NCBI GenBank assembly: GCA_963676655.2
Contig: CAXXKX010000003.1
Span: 620,001-684,000, forward strand
Reading direction: 5' to 3'
Source of the DNA: G963676655 sp963676655
Lineage (GTDB): Bacteria > Verrucomicrobiota > Lentisphaeria > Victivallales > Victivallaceae
Length of the DNA: 64,000 bases
Shown: in pieces, positions 34,374 through 43,900 of the stretch
How positions within the stretch are numbered: the stretch's first letter is position 1
Layout: each line of letters begins with the position of its first letter
Notes under the pieces: generated by a model
Seen by the model: only the letters and a program-made list of their open reading frames with translations
What the model was told of the DNA's origin: nothing
Databases searched by the model: none
Translations under genes and position numbers: made by a program

Positions 34374-35411
34374 ATGAACGAAAAACAGACATTTTCACTA
34401 TCGGAAGCGGCCAAGATTGTCGATGTACCGCGAACCACTATCAACGACTGGATCAGCAAGCATGCCAATTATCTGCACTTCGAACTTAAAGGCAAGAGAA
34501 AAGTGCTGGATGACGCCGGGATCGAAGTGCTTAAAGAGATAAAGGAACTGCGTGACAGTGGTTTGAGCGCTTCTGAAATAGAACTTAAACTGGCTGAAAA
34601 TCATCCGGTTAAAGCAGATCAGGTTACAGAAAATGAAGTTAAACAGACTGAAAACGAAAATACCGAATCACCGGACTACGCAATAATTGTCAAACGTCAG
34701 ACTGACGAAATCGGCTCGCTGCTTAGTGACCATTTGCAAAACCTGGCGACAAGACTTCAGGAAGCTGAACTGGCGCAGAAAAATTTTTCCAGACGGATGA
34801 TCCGTTCGGTGGTTTCTACCGTTTTGATCATGCTGCTGCTGCCGTTGATGCTGATTGTCTTTGCCGCAGTCTTGTATCGTTCTTATGAAAAGAGAAACAA
34901 TAATCTTGAGTCTGAACTTAAAAACACCAGTGAAACCGCGCAAAAATATCAGTCGGAAAATTTCAAGCTGCTGATGAATCTGAAATCCGACGCGGAAAAA
35001 ATCAAGGGAAAAGACCGGGAAATAGAAAAAGTCACAAACCTGCTTGACAAACGTGATAAAGATTACCAGCGCACCGTCAACAAACTAATGGCTGATATGC
35101 AGGCCCGGAAAAAGAAGTTTGAGGAAAGCCTGCAGAAATTGTCAAAAGACGCGGCAACCAGCAAACAGGCGGAAATAGCCCGGTTGCAGGATGAATTCGC
35201 CGCGAAACAGCTTGAGGTTCTTAAAAAACTCGATCAAATGCAGCAGGAACTTGAGAAGAAAGACAAACTGGTAAGCCATTTGAGCAAAACCAGTGAGGAC
35301 CAGACCAAAGTAATTAAAGATCAGGCGGACACTTTGAAAAAAGTGCTTGAACAGGCAAAAACTGAAACGACTTCTCCGGCTGAAAAAAATTCTCCGGAAA
35401 AGGAAAAATAA
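34374..35411 (+). CDS. Membrane-anchored MerR-like HTH protein with coiled coil
   Basis: 345 residues from ATG 34374, which has GGGAG upstream; a TTG at 34362 is less likely. Residues ~5-65 form a MerR-type helix-turn-helix (FSLSEAAKIVDVPRTTINDWISK). A linker leads to one membrane helix (~144-168, VVSTVLIMLLLPLMLIVFAAVLY). The remaining ~170 residues are highly charged coiled coil rich in Lys, Glu and Gln, ending in a Lys/Glu tail. With the DNA-binding part inside, the coiled coil would project to the periplasm, so this may be a one-component membrane sensor; it could also tether DNA to the membrane. A good terminator follows. Confidence 0.8.
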   Translation: MNEKQTFSLSEAAKIVDVPRTTINDWISKHANYLHFELKGKRKVLDDAGIEVLKEIKELRDSGLSASEIELKLAENHPVKADQVTENEVKQTENENTESPDYAIIVKRQTDEIGSLLSDHLQNLATRLQEAELAQKNFSRRMIRSVVSTVLIMLLLPLMLIVFAAVLYRSYEKRNNNLESELKNTSETAQKYQSENFKLLMNLKSDAEKIKGKDREIEKVTNLLDKRDKDYQRTVNKLMADMQARKKKFEESLQKLSKDAATSKQAEIARLQDEFAAKQLEVLKKLDQMQQELEKKDKLVSHLSKTSEDQTKVIKDQADTLKKVLEQAKTETTSPAEKNSPEKEK

Positions 35412-35441
35412 ACTGACGACACCACAGTTGAGATATTCGGG

Positions 35442-35468
35442 AAAGGGCTTGTAATCAAGCCCTTTTTG
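35442..35468 (+). terminator. Intrinsic terminator after the HTH/coiled-coil gene
   Basis: Stem AAAGGGCTT with loop GTAATC and perfect matching arm, ending in a T run. It separates the ribF string from the aldolase gene. Confidence 0.85.
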
Positions 35469-35525
35469 CGTTATATTTATCTTTTGCTTATTTCACCAAA
35501 CAAATTAATATATCGGAGTATTCAA

Positions 35526-37430
35526 ATGAGCCTTGAAACAATCACAAACCTTTCTAATTTTTACGGAGCCGATCCGAAATTCGTTCTGGCCGGAGGTGGA
35601 AACACCTCATTCAAAGATGATAAAAACCTCTGGGTCAAACCCAGCGGAACCACGTTGGCGGCCATCACTCCGGGACAATTTGTCAAACTCGACCGGGAAG
35701 CGATCCGTAAAGTTTTTTCTTTGACCAGTTGGAACAGCGACGAAGAACGCGAAGCCATCGTTAAAAAAATGATGGCCGACGCGGTATGTTTCGACTCTAC
35801 CGGGCGTCCTTCGGTCGAGGCCCCGTTACATGAGCGCATCGGAACTAAATATGTGGTTCACCTGCATCCGGCAATGGTTAACGGCATGACCTGCGGAGTA
35901 GACGGACAGGCAAAATGCGCCGAACTCTTTCCGGAAGCATTATGGGTTGAATTCGTCGATCCCGGATTCTGTCTGGCGGCGGCGCTGGATAAACGTATGA
36001 AAGAATACGCGGCGGCAAACGGCAGCGAACCAACGGTGATCTTCCTGGAAAATCACGGCGTATTTGTCGGCGGTGACGACGAAGCGGAGATCATGGGAAC
36101 TTACGATACAATCATGCATACCCTGATTGACTTTTATGCCAAAGCAGGAGTTGCCACTGAAGTTCCTTACGGGGAAAAAGATCTCGATACGGTAATGGAA
36201 ACTGCGCCGCAGTTGCGTTCGTTGCTGGGAGATGACGCCGCCGTAGCGGTAGCGTCGATGCCGCCATGTGAAATCTTTGAGGGGCCGCTCACCCCTGACC
36301 ATATTGTTTACGCCAAATCTTTTGCACTGGTCTGCGACGAAATCACACCTGAGACGGTCAAATTATTTGTTTCAGAACACGGTTACAAGCCGAAAGTCGT
36401 CTGCATTCCCGGCAAAGCAGTCTTTTGTGCCGGAGCGACGATCAAAGATGCCGGAACCGTTTGTAAACTGACCCGTGACGCCGCGCTGGTACGTCAACTG
36501 ACCGCAGCTTTCGGCGGAGTGCGTCATCTGAGCGGCCGCAATCGCGAATTTATTGAAAACTGGGAAGTGGAATCCTACCGCAAAAAAGTTGCGGCAAGCG
36601 GCGGCGAAGGTCCATTGACCGGCAAAATCGCGGTGATTACCGGAGGAGCCCAGGGTTTCGGGTTCGGAATCGCCGAAGAGCTGATAAAAGCCGGAGCCGT
36701 GGCGGCAATCGCCGACCTGAACCTCGGCGGGGCCAAAGAAGCCGCATTCATGCTGTGCGATAAATTCGGGCAGGATAAGGCTTTCGCGCTGGAAGTGAAT
36801 ATCGCGAATGAAGAATCCGTAGTGAAGATGACTCGCGACCTGGTTGAAATCTGCGGGGGCTGTGATTTGTTTGTCGCCAACGCCGGAGTCCTCAAGGCCG
36901 GATCAGTGAAAGAAATGGAAAAGAAAGACTGGGATTTCGTCACCAATGTCAATTACACCGGTTATTTTCTCTGTACCAAACATGTCGCCAGGGTAATGGC
37001 CAGTCAAAACCGGCACAGCAGCAAATGGCTGGATATTATTCAGGTAAACTCGAAAAGCGGTCTGGCCGGGAGCAATCGTAACGGAGCTTACGCCGGCAGC
37101 AAATTCGGCACCATCGGCCTGACCCAGAGTTTCGCGATGGAGCTGGTGGATGACCATATCAAAGTAAACAGCGTCTGCCCCGGCAACTTCTTTGACGGTC
37201 CGTTGTGGAGCAATCCGGAAAACGGCCTGTTTGTCCAGTATCTGAAAAGTAACAAAGTTCCTGGCGCGACTTGCATTGAAGACGTCAAAGAGTTTTACGA
37301 AAAGAAAATTCCGATGGCCCGCGGATGCTACCCGGCAGACGTTGCCAAAGCGATAATTTACGCGGTCGGCCAGCAGTATGAAACCGGACAGGCAATTCCG
37401 GTCACCGGCGGTCAGGTTATGCTTAACTGA
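35526..37430 (+). CDS. Bifunctional class II aldolase/short-chain dehydrogenase
   Basis: 634 residues from ATG 35526 (GGAG upstream). The first ~210 residues are class II aldolase/adducin-like, with VLAGGGNTSFKDDKNLWVKPSGT and the zinc-binding VHLHP and ENHGVFVGG. From about residue 364 an SDR domain follows: GKIAVITGGAQGFGFGIAEEL, FVANAGVLKAG, and the catalytic Ser...Y-A-G-S-K near SGLAGSNRNGAYAGSKFG. This matches the RhaE-type rhamnulose-1-phosphate aldolase/lactaldehyde dehydrogenase fusion, which cleaves deoxy-sugar phosphates to DHAP and lactaldehyde and reduces or oxidises the latter. The exact sugar (rhamnose or fucose) is not certain. The gene is not next to a rhamnose kinase or isomerase. 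Confidence 0.88.
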   Translation: MSLETITNLSNFYGADPKFVLAGGGNTSFKDDKNLWVKPSGTTLAAITPGQFVKLDREAIRKVFSLTSWNSDEEREAIVKKMMADAVCFDSTGRPSVEAPLHERIGTKYVVHLHPAMVNGMTCGVDGQAKCAELFPEALWVEFVDPGFCLAAALDKRMKEYAAANGSEPTVIFLENHGVFVGGDDEAEIMGTYDTIMHTLIDFYAKAGVATEVPYGEKDLDTVMETAPQLRSLLGDDAAVAVASMPPCEIFEGPLTPDHIVYAKSFALVCDEITPETVKLFVSEHGYKPKVVCIPGKAVFCAGATIKDAGTVCKLTRDAALVRQLTAAFGGVRHLSGRNREFIENWEVESYRKKVAASGGEGPLTGKIAVITGGAQGFGFGIAEELIKAGAVAAIADLNLGGAKEAAFMLCDKFGQDKAFALEVNIANEESVVKMTRDLVEICGGCDLFVANAGVLKAGSVKEMEKKDWDFVTNVNYTGYFLCTKHVARVMASQNRHSSKWLDIIQVNSKSGLAGSNRNGAYAGSKFGTIGLTQSFAMELVDDHIKVNSVCPGNFFDGPLWSNPENGLFVQYLKSNKVPGATCIEDVKEFYEKKIPMARGCYPADVAKAIIYAVGQQYETGQAIPVTGGQVMLN

Positions 37431-37431
37431 T

Positions 37432-37560
37432 TTGGAATATCCAATATCGAACAAGGAATCTCCAATGATCAAGTGAAGGCGTGAATAAGATCAGGCGTTT
37501 CACCGCGAACTTGACGAGTAAATGAAAAAATGTTCGAAACAGCGAAGTTGGGATGATAAA
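37432..37560. repeat. Post-stop dispersed repeat GGAATATCCAATAT and following filler
   Basis: Immediately after the stop, GGAATATCCAATAT (37434-37447) matches in inverted orientation a stretch at 21261-21274, and CAAGGAAT units follow. The rest to 37560 is A-rich without a gene. Confidence 0.4.
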
Positions 37561-37580
37561 GAAAAAGAACAGGAAAATAT

Positions 37581-38774
37581 ATGACGGCAATAGCACAGGA
37601 AATTGAAGGATATATGGCGAAAGCCTCATTCATCCGTAAGATGTTTGAGAAAGGCATGGAACTTAAAAAAGAATTCGGAGCGGAAAACGTTTTTGATTTC
37701 AGCCTTGGCAACCCCGATCTGCCGCCGCCGCGTGAAGTAGCGGATGAACTTAGAAATATCGCCGACCACCTGGACAATGAGTTTGCCCTGGGATATATGC
37801 CTAACGGCGGCTATCCGGACACCCGGGAAATCGTCGCCGCCGCGATGAGCAAGGACCAGGGCGTGGAAATTCCGGCGGCAAACATTATTATGACCTGTGG
37901 CGCAGCGGGCGGTTTGAACGCTTTTTTCAGAGCAACACTGAATCCGGGTGATGAAGTGATTTGTCCGGCTCCGTATTTTGTTGAATACGGTTTTTACGTC
38001 GGAAATTCCGGCGGAAAATTACGTCCGGCAATGTCTACGGATTTCACTTTTGAGCTGGATTTAGCAGCTATTGCGGCGGAATTATCAGATAAGACCCGCG
38101 CGGTACTGATCAATTCCCCGAATAATCCGGCCGGCGTGATATACAGTCGGGACGAACTGGTCCAGCTGGCTGAACTGCTGCGTGAGCATTCAAGCAAGAC
38201 CGGTCAATTGATCTATCTGGTTTCCGACGAACCGTACCGTTTCCTGAATTACGACGGTTATGAACTGCCGTCCGTGCTGGATATTTACGAACACAGCGTA
38301 ATCGGGACATCATGGTCGAAAAGCCTGTCTCTGGCCGGGGAACGCATCGGCTGCCTGATCGTCAATCCGGCCATGCCGGAAGCGGCGCAAGTGCTTGGCG
38401 CATGTACGTTGACCAACCGGATTCTGGGCTTTGTCAACGCCCCGGCGATTGCCCAGAAATTGCTGACCAAAGTAATTGGCGCGCAGGTTGATGTGGACAT
38501 TTACCGGCAGCGTAGGGATGCTATGGCAGCAGTGCTCGACGGCGCCGGAATCAAATATTCGATGCCGAAAGGCGCATTTTACTTTTTCCCGCAAGCCCCG
38601 ATTGCGGATGATTTCAAATTTTGCGATATATTGCTGCAGGAAAAAATCCTGGCGGTACCCGGTTCCGGCTTTGGCTGTCCCGGCTATATCCGCCTGACTT
38701 TCTGTGCCGGCAACGCTGATTCGATCAGCCGTTCCGCCGACGCATTCAAACGCGCAATGAAAAATATAAACTAA
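37581..38774 (+). CDS. PLP-dependent class I/II aminotransferase
   Basis: 397 residues. Fold-type I aminotransferase features: FSLGNPDLPPP, MTCGAAGGLNAFFRA, INSPNNPAGVIYSRDEL, YLVSDEPYRFL, and the PLP lysine in GTSWSKSLSLAGERIG. It is a COG0436-type enzyme for amino-acid transamination (aspartate or aromatic). dapB follows 7-13 bp later, so a role in the lysine/diaminopimelate pathway, as with LL-diaminopimelate aminotransferase, is possible but not shown by the sequence. The start has an AGGA-containing region upstream. Confidence 0.9.
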   Translation: MTAIAQEIEGYMAKASFIRKMFEKGMELKKEFGAENVFDFSLGNPDLPPPREVADELRNIADHLDNEFALGYMPNGGYPDTREIVAAAMSKDQGVEIPAANIIMTCGAAGGLNAFFRATLNPGDEVICPAPYFVEYGFYVGNSGGKLRPAMSTDFTFELDLAAIAAELSDKTRAVLINSPNNPAGVIYSRDELVQLAELLREHSSKTGQLIYLVSDEPYRFLNYDGYELPSVLDIYEHSVIGTSWSKSLSLAGERIGCLIVNPAMPEAAQVLGACTLTNRILGFVNAPAIAQKLLTKVIGAQVDVDIYRQRRDAMAAVLDGAGIKYSMPKGAFYFFPQAPIADDFKFCDILLQEKILAVPGSGFGCPGYIRLTFCAGNADSISRSADAFKRAMKNIN

Positions 38775-38787
38775 GGAGCAGATGAAA

Positions 38788-39594
38788 ATGATCAGAGTAG
38801 CAGTAGTTGGAGCAGCGGGCCGGATGGGTCGACGCCTGATAAGCAACATATGTGAAGCAAATGATATGATTTTAAGCGGTGCGGCGGAATATGCCGAAAG
38901 CCCGTTTATCGGTCATGACGCCGGTGAAGTTGCCAGCTGCGGTAAATGCGACGTAGTGATTACCGCCGACATTAAAGATTTTCTTTTTGAAACAGACGCA
39001 ATAATTGACTTCAGTACCGGCCCGGTCCTGGAAAACGCCGCCCAGGCAACGGCCGAAGGATGTTCCGTGGTAATCGGCACAACCGCTCTTGGCGACCAGG
39101 GCAAAGCTGAACTGCAAAAGCTGGCGGATAACGGTGGACGCATTGTGTTCGCCTCAAATATGAGCGTCGGAGTCAACCTGTTATTCCACTTGAGTCAAAT
39201 GGTAGCGGGAATTCTGGACGATGATTATGATATCGAGATCGTTGAGATGCATCACAACCAGAAAAAAGACGCGCCAAGCGGCACCGCGGTCACTCTGGCC
39301 GAAAAAGTGGTTGAGGCTCGCAACAAATCATATACTGAAGATGTGGTGCATGGTCGCGAAGGAATGGTCGGGGCGCGTCCCCGGGGTGAAATCGGCATGC
39401 ACGCACTGCGCGGCGGCGACGTTGTCGGCGATCACACCGTAATCTTTGCCACCCAGGGAGAACGGGTCGAACTGACGCACAAGGCATCGAGTCGGGACAC
39501 CTTTGCCAAAGGCGCGTTACGCGCGGTACGCTTCCTGGCCGATAAAACGCCCGGCCTCTACGATATGCAGGACGTTTTGAACCTGAAAAAATAA
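38788..39594 (+). CDS. dapB: 4-hydroxy-tetrahydrodipicolinate reductase DapB
   Basis: 268 residues from ATG 38788, preferred over ATG 38782 because GGAG is nine bases upstream instead of three. It starts MIRVAVVGAAGRMGRRL (the dinucleotide loop) and contains the active-site segment EMHHNQKKDAPSGTAVTLAE with its catalytic His and Lys, and ATQGERVELTHKASSRDTFA. It reduces HTPA to tetrahydrodipicolinate on the way to diaminopimelate and lysine. Co-transcribed with the aminotransferase. Confidence 0.95.
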   Translation: MIRVAVVGAAGRMGRRLISNICEANDMILSGAAEYAESPFIGHDAGEVASCGKCDVVITADIKDFLFETDAIIDFSTGPVLENAAQATAEGCSVVIGTTALGDQGKAELQKLADNGGRIVFASNMSVGVNLLFHLSQMVAGILDDDYDIEIVEMHHNQKKDAPSGTAVTLAEKVVEARNKSYTEDVVHGREGMVGARPRGEIGMHALRGGDVVGDHTVIFATQGERVELTHKASSRDTFAKGALRAVRFLADKTPGLYDMQDVLNLKK

Positions 39595-39611
39595 ACCTGG
39601 GAGGGCTTGTC

Positions 39612-40556
39612 ATGGCTTCAGAAATAATTCTTATCGACGCGTTCGCCCAGATTTACCGGGGCTATTACGCAATCCGTTATCTGACCGATTCCGAGGGTCG
39701 GCCGGTCAACGCAATTTACGCCATGGCAAAATTTCTCCTGCAAATGCACAACGATTATCCCTCAACCGGCGGGGCAGTGGTCATTGATCGCGGCAAACCT
39801 GATTTCCGACTTGAGATTCAGCCGGAATATAAAGCCAACCGGCCGCCGATGCCTGAGGACTTGCGGGAACAGCTCGATCCGATTGAAGACATGATTCAAG
39901 CCTTCGGCTGGCCGATTATCGGCAAAGAAGGCTATGAAGCGGATGACCTGATCGCGGCAATCGCGGCGAACCGGACAGATAACAGTATCCGTTTTGTCAG
40001 CGCGGACAAAGATCTGTGTCAGATTATCACCGGGCGGGTCAAGATGCTGGCTCCGAATCATAAAGGCGGCGGTTTGACGCTGCGCGGCCCGGAAGAGGTC
40101 ATTGAAAAATTCGGCATCTCCCCGGATAAAATAATCGACTATCTGGCAATTATCGGCGACAGTTCTGACAATATCCCCGGTCTTCAGGGAGTCGGACCGA
40201 AAACCGCGGTGAAACTGCTTGATGAAGCAGGCCGCATCGAAACCATGCTGGCCGAACCGGAAAAAATAAGCAATCCTAAGCTCCGGGACAAGGTAACTGA
40301 AAACGCCGAATTATTACGTAAAAATATTGAACTGGTACGATTGCGGACCGATATTCCGGAACCGCAATGGCAGGAAAATCCGGCTTGTTTGTCAAGAACC
40401 GAACCGGACTGGGACAGGCTTCGTGAAATATTTCAAAAATACAACATGAGAAGCCTGGTGAAAGAGCTTGACGACATGTCCCCGATGCAGGTTGAAGAAA
40501 GTCCGGAGACGGAAACAGAACAACCTGATATGTTTACCCCGGACATGTTCGGCTGA
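39612..40556 (+). CDS. Stand-alone 5'-3' exonuclease (Pol I N-domain/FEN-like)
   Basis: 314 residues. It resembles the N-terminal 5'-nuclease domain of DNA polymerase I: IILIDAFAQIYRGYYAI, EYKANRPPMPEDLREQ, EGYEADDLIAAIA and SADKDLCQII (metal-binding acidic residues), then IGDSSDNIPGLQGVGPKTAVKLL, the helix-hairpin-helix. No polymerase domain follows. Such separate nucleases process flaps and RNA primers. The last ~30 residues are acidic and end DMFTPDMFG, which could be a beta-clamp-binding or interaction tail; that is inference. The GGAGGG upstream supports the start. Confidence 0.92.
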   Translation: MASEIILIDAFAQIYRGYYAIRYLTDSEGRPVNAIYAMAKFLLQMHNDYPSTGGAVVIDRGKPDFRLEIQPEYKANRPPMPEDLREQLDPIEDMIQAFGWPIIGKEGYEADDLIAAIAANRTDNSIRFVSADKDLCQIITGRVKMLAPNHKGGGLTLRGPEEVIEKFGISPDKIIDYLAIIGDSSDNIPGLQGVGPKTAVKLLDEAGRIETMLAEPEKISNPKLRDKVTENAELLRKNIELVRLRTDIPEPQWQENPACLSRTEPDWDRLREIFQKYNMRSLVKELDDMSPMQVEESPETETEQPDMFTPDMFG

Positions 40557-40651
40557 TTTTCTTGTAATGCATCACTTTTTTCTTGAGGCGAATTCATAAT
40601 GTATTGAAGGATATTGATTTTTCAGGGCGGAATAGTCAGGGCGAAAAACGG

Positions 40652-40722
40652 TTGGAGGGCGAGAGTCTCTCGAGCCGACCGGTTGCGCGGCATGTTCGGC
40701 TCGAGAGACTCTCGCCCTCCAA
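40652..40722. repeat. Palindromic repeat family C, perfect 27-bp arms
   Basis: Arms 40652-40678 and 40696-40722 are perfect inverted copies over 27 bases, with a 17-base GC-rich loop. The arm core is GGAGGGCGAGAGTCTCTCGA, which itself contains the palindrome TCTCGAGA-like AGTCTCTCGAG. It is too long for an ordinary terminator and lacks a T run, so it is best seen as a mobile palindrome (REP-like) different from families A and B. Only one copy occurs in the window. Confidence 0.8.
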
Positions 40723-40847
40723 AAATTAACAAGCAGATCAAAAGTTTTTGTGCCGGGTTTAATCATCCGGAGATGAATGTTCAGGTCTGAAAAAGTGACA
40801 AACAACGATTTTCGTATTGATGTCAGGATTAAAATATCAAAAAAAAT

Positions 40848-40876
40848 TTGCTCCTCAGGACTTTGTCCTGTATATT
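40848..40876 (+). promoter_or_regulatory. Promoter of the coiled-coil/TPR gene with a dyad in the spacer
   Basis: TTGCTC (40848-40853), 17-base spacer, TATATT (40871-40876). The spacer is largely the palindrome CAGGAC-TTT-GTCCTG (40856-40870), a likely operator for an unknown regulator. Transcription would start about 50 bases before the ATG. Confidence 0.5.
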
Positions 40877-40933
40877 ACGGTTTTACTGATTTAACAGATA
40901 AAATTCACAGGGTGTTTAAAATAAGGGAAAACG

Positions 40934-43900
40934 ATGAAAAAAATAGTTATATATTCCGCGGTAATGCTGTCACTGATGATGACCGCGACGGTATCCCGGG
41001 CGGAGGAGATGACGGCCTGGGAAATGTGGAGGGCCGGATACGAAGTATATGCTCAAGCAGAGCATGACAAGCTGAGTGGAAAAAATTCCGAAGCGCTTGC
41101 GGGATTCCAGCAGGCCCGTGATTATTACCAGAAGATCAAAAAAGTTCAACCCAATTGGCAGAAAAGCAAAATCAATGAACGGATAAATATGTGCGAGCGG
41201 CAGATTACCAAACTGCTGCAGTCAATGAATTCGTTCTCGTCACCCGGCTCCGCCAAAACTTCCACCAATAACGATTCAACCCAATCAAACCAAATTTATC
41301 GCCCCAAGACATATCGCCCTAAAACCACGTTGCCGGATGATGACGTATATCGCCCCGGACAACAGAAATATACCCCAAAAACTTATCAACGCAGGACGAC
41401 CGCTCCGTCGTTGAATACTGAATCGGATATTTATCGCCCCGGCCGATCGAGCAGCAGTACTGCGGCTGAACTGGCGGAGTACCGGAAAAAATATGTTAAT
41501 GCGCAGCTGGAAATTGAAGACCTGAAAAAGCAGCTGAACCGAAGTCTTGGAACTGCCCGACAGGTGGAATCGATCATACGCGAAAAATCTTTCCTTGAAG
41601 AGCAATACAACCGGCTTTTGAGCAAATATGACAAGCTGCGTAGTCAGGGCGGCGCCAATGCCGAGGAAATTACCAATTTACGCAATCTTCTCGTTGCGGA
41701 AAAAATGAAATCAGACCAAACTTCAAAAAAATTAACCATGCAGACACAGAAGGCAGACGAATATAATCAGGAACTTGACGCCTTGCGCCGCTATCGGACA
41801 ACTACCCGGGTTCAATTGGACAGAAGCGGCAAAAAAATTTCAGAATTGGAAGCAAAGATTAACGGCCTGAATGATAAACTGGCCCTGTCAGAGCGGGACA
41901 AGCGCAACGCTGACGTCAAAAAAGCCTCTCTTACCTACAGTCTTGAACAATCAGAGAAGCGTTTGACCGAGATGAGAAGCACTTATGATAAACTGCTGAA
42001 AGCAATCAAACAGAAAGCCGGCAGCAGTCAGACTGGTAAAGCCTCCGCTATCCTTTCTGAAGAAAACACCAAATTGACCGGCGAGATGAAGAAACTCACG
42101 GAAGATAACGACAAACTGGTTAACGAGCAGAGAGAGCTGAAGGCCAGACTGCGCAATGCTGACATCGACGCGACCAGGTTGAAAGATACCATCAGCTCGG
42201 TTAAAAACAGCTATCTGGCCTTGCGCAAAGAATATGAACGAGCATTAAAGAATTCTTCCGGACTGGCCGGAACCGGCGAAGCCGATCAAAGCAAAATAGT
42301 CCAATTGCAGAAAAAGAACCAGGAACTGGCTGAAGAACTTCGCCGATTCGCGGTCAGGATGAACAATATCCGGGCCGGGGACAATGTGGCGGAACAGTAT
42401 AAAGACATTATTACCAGACTGAATAAACGCCTGACCGAACAGCGCAATCTTTTAAGCGCAAAAGAAGCTGACTTCAACAGTCTGGAAAAACGCTTAAAAG
42501 AATATGGCATATCCAATGCCAAAATGACGGTCGATATGCAGAAACTGCAAGCTGAAAACGCCGATATGAAGCAGGAAATCAAACTGATTGACATTCTGAA
42601 AAAAGATATTGTCAACCTGCGTAAAGAAAACAATAAATATACAACAATCGAGAAAAAAGCCGGTGATGCCACTGCGAAATACGAAAAACTGGAAAAGGAA
42701 TATAAACGGGTTCAAAGTAAAATGCTGATTTCAGGCGGCGAGGTCATGAAGCTGCAGGAAGAAATTGCCCAGTTAAAGCTTGATATTAAAGATTATCCGG
42801 CGATGAAACAAGAACTGGCCGCGGCCCATAAGCAATTGAAAAAACCGCCGGAAGGCAGTTCATTGCAAATGAAGCAGAAAATTGCCAAACAGGAAAAAGA
42901 AATTACCGAATTGCAAAAGTCTTTGATTGAACTCAATCGACTAAGAACCCAATTTGATCAATTAAAAGACTACACCGCGGAATATGCCCTGGCTCAGAAA
43001 CAACTGGCAACGGTAAGAAAGGAACTGAAAGACGCATCAACTAAAGTCGATGCGACATTGCATGACAATACCACACTGAAAAGACGACTTTATGCTTTGC
43101 AGCAGAAATACAGTGCGCTGGAGAAAAAATTCAACGCCAAACCCAAACGGAACCTGCAACGTCAATTGACTATGGTGGAAAATCAAAATGCCGTTTTGAA
43201 ATCAAATATCAAGCAGTTGCAGGAACGTTTGTCATCGACTGAAAAAGTTGCCAGGACAACCAAAGTTCTGAAATCCGAAAAAGCTGCTATCACCAAGAAA
43301 TTGAGCGATACCGAAAAGACCGCCGAACAATTGGCGCAGGAGAAAAAGCAGTTGGCCCAGGAAGTCACCAAACTGAAAAAACAGCAGCAAAAGATTGCCG
43401 AGGAAAAGCCGAAGCTCGCGGCTCTGCGTAAAAAATTCAATTTCCTTTTTGCCGAAGCGGTTGCCGCAGCCGGCAAAAATGACCTGAAAACGGCGGAATG
43501 GCATTACAAAAAAGCCCTGCAACTGCTCCCGGACGATCCACACGCCTTAGCCGGACTCGGCCGCACGATGCTCCAACTCGGCAAAAAAGCTGAAGCATAT
43601 CCAATACTGATTAAAGCCAGAAAACAGTTGCCGCCATCAGCCGAACTGGATATTTACGCCAGCCAGGCCGCTCTTGCTGCCGGTAAAAGCGACATCGCGG
43701 TTGTGCTGGCAAAATCAGCCAGAAAGCTTGATACCGCTTCCGGGTCGGCAGTCGCCGCGTTGGTAAGTGCACTGCTGAAGTCAAACAGGCCGGGCGATGC
43801 TGAAGAAGAGCTTGAAGATGCCAAACGCGCTTTAGGCAAAAATCCATATCTGGAACTTGCTCAGGCAAGAATAGCCCTGCGTAAGGGTCCAGCCTTTAAA

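Larger units (their letters stand above)
40557..40933. other. Intergenic region with repeat family C and a promoter
   Basis: 377 bases between the exonuclease and the coiled-coil/TPR gene. It contains a perfect long inverted repeat (40652-40722) and a promoter with a dyad in its spacer (40848-40876), both listed separately. No gene is seen. Confidence 0.6.

Noticed and set aside
40572..40805. Open frame of 77 codons over the family C palindrome
   Set aside because: It is created by the inverted repeat; no ribosome-binding site and no conserved domain.
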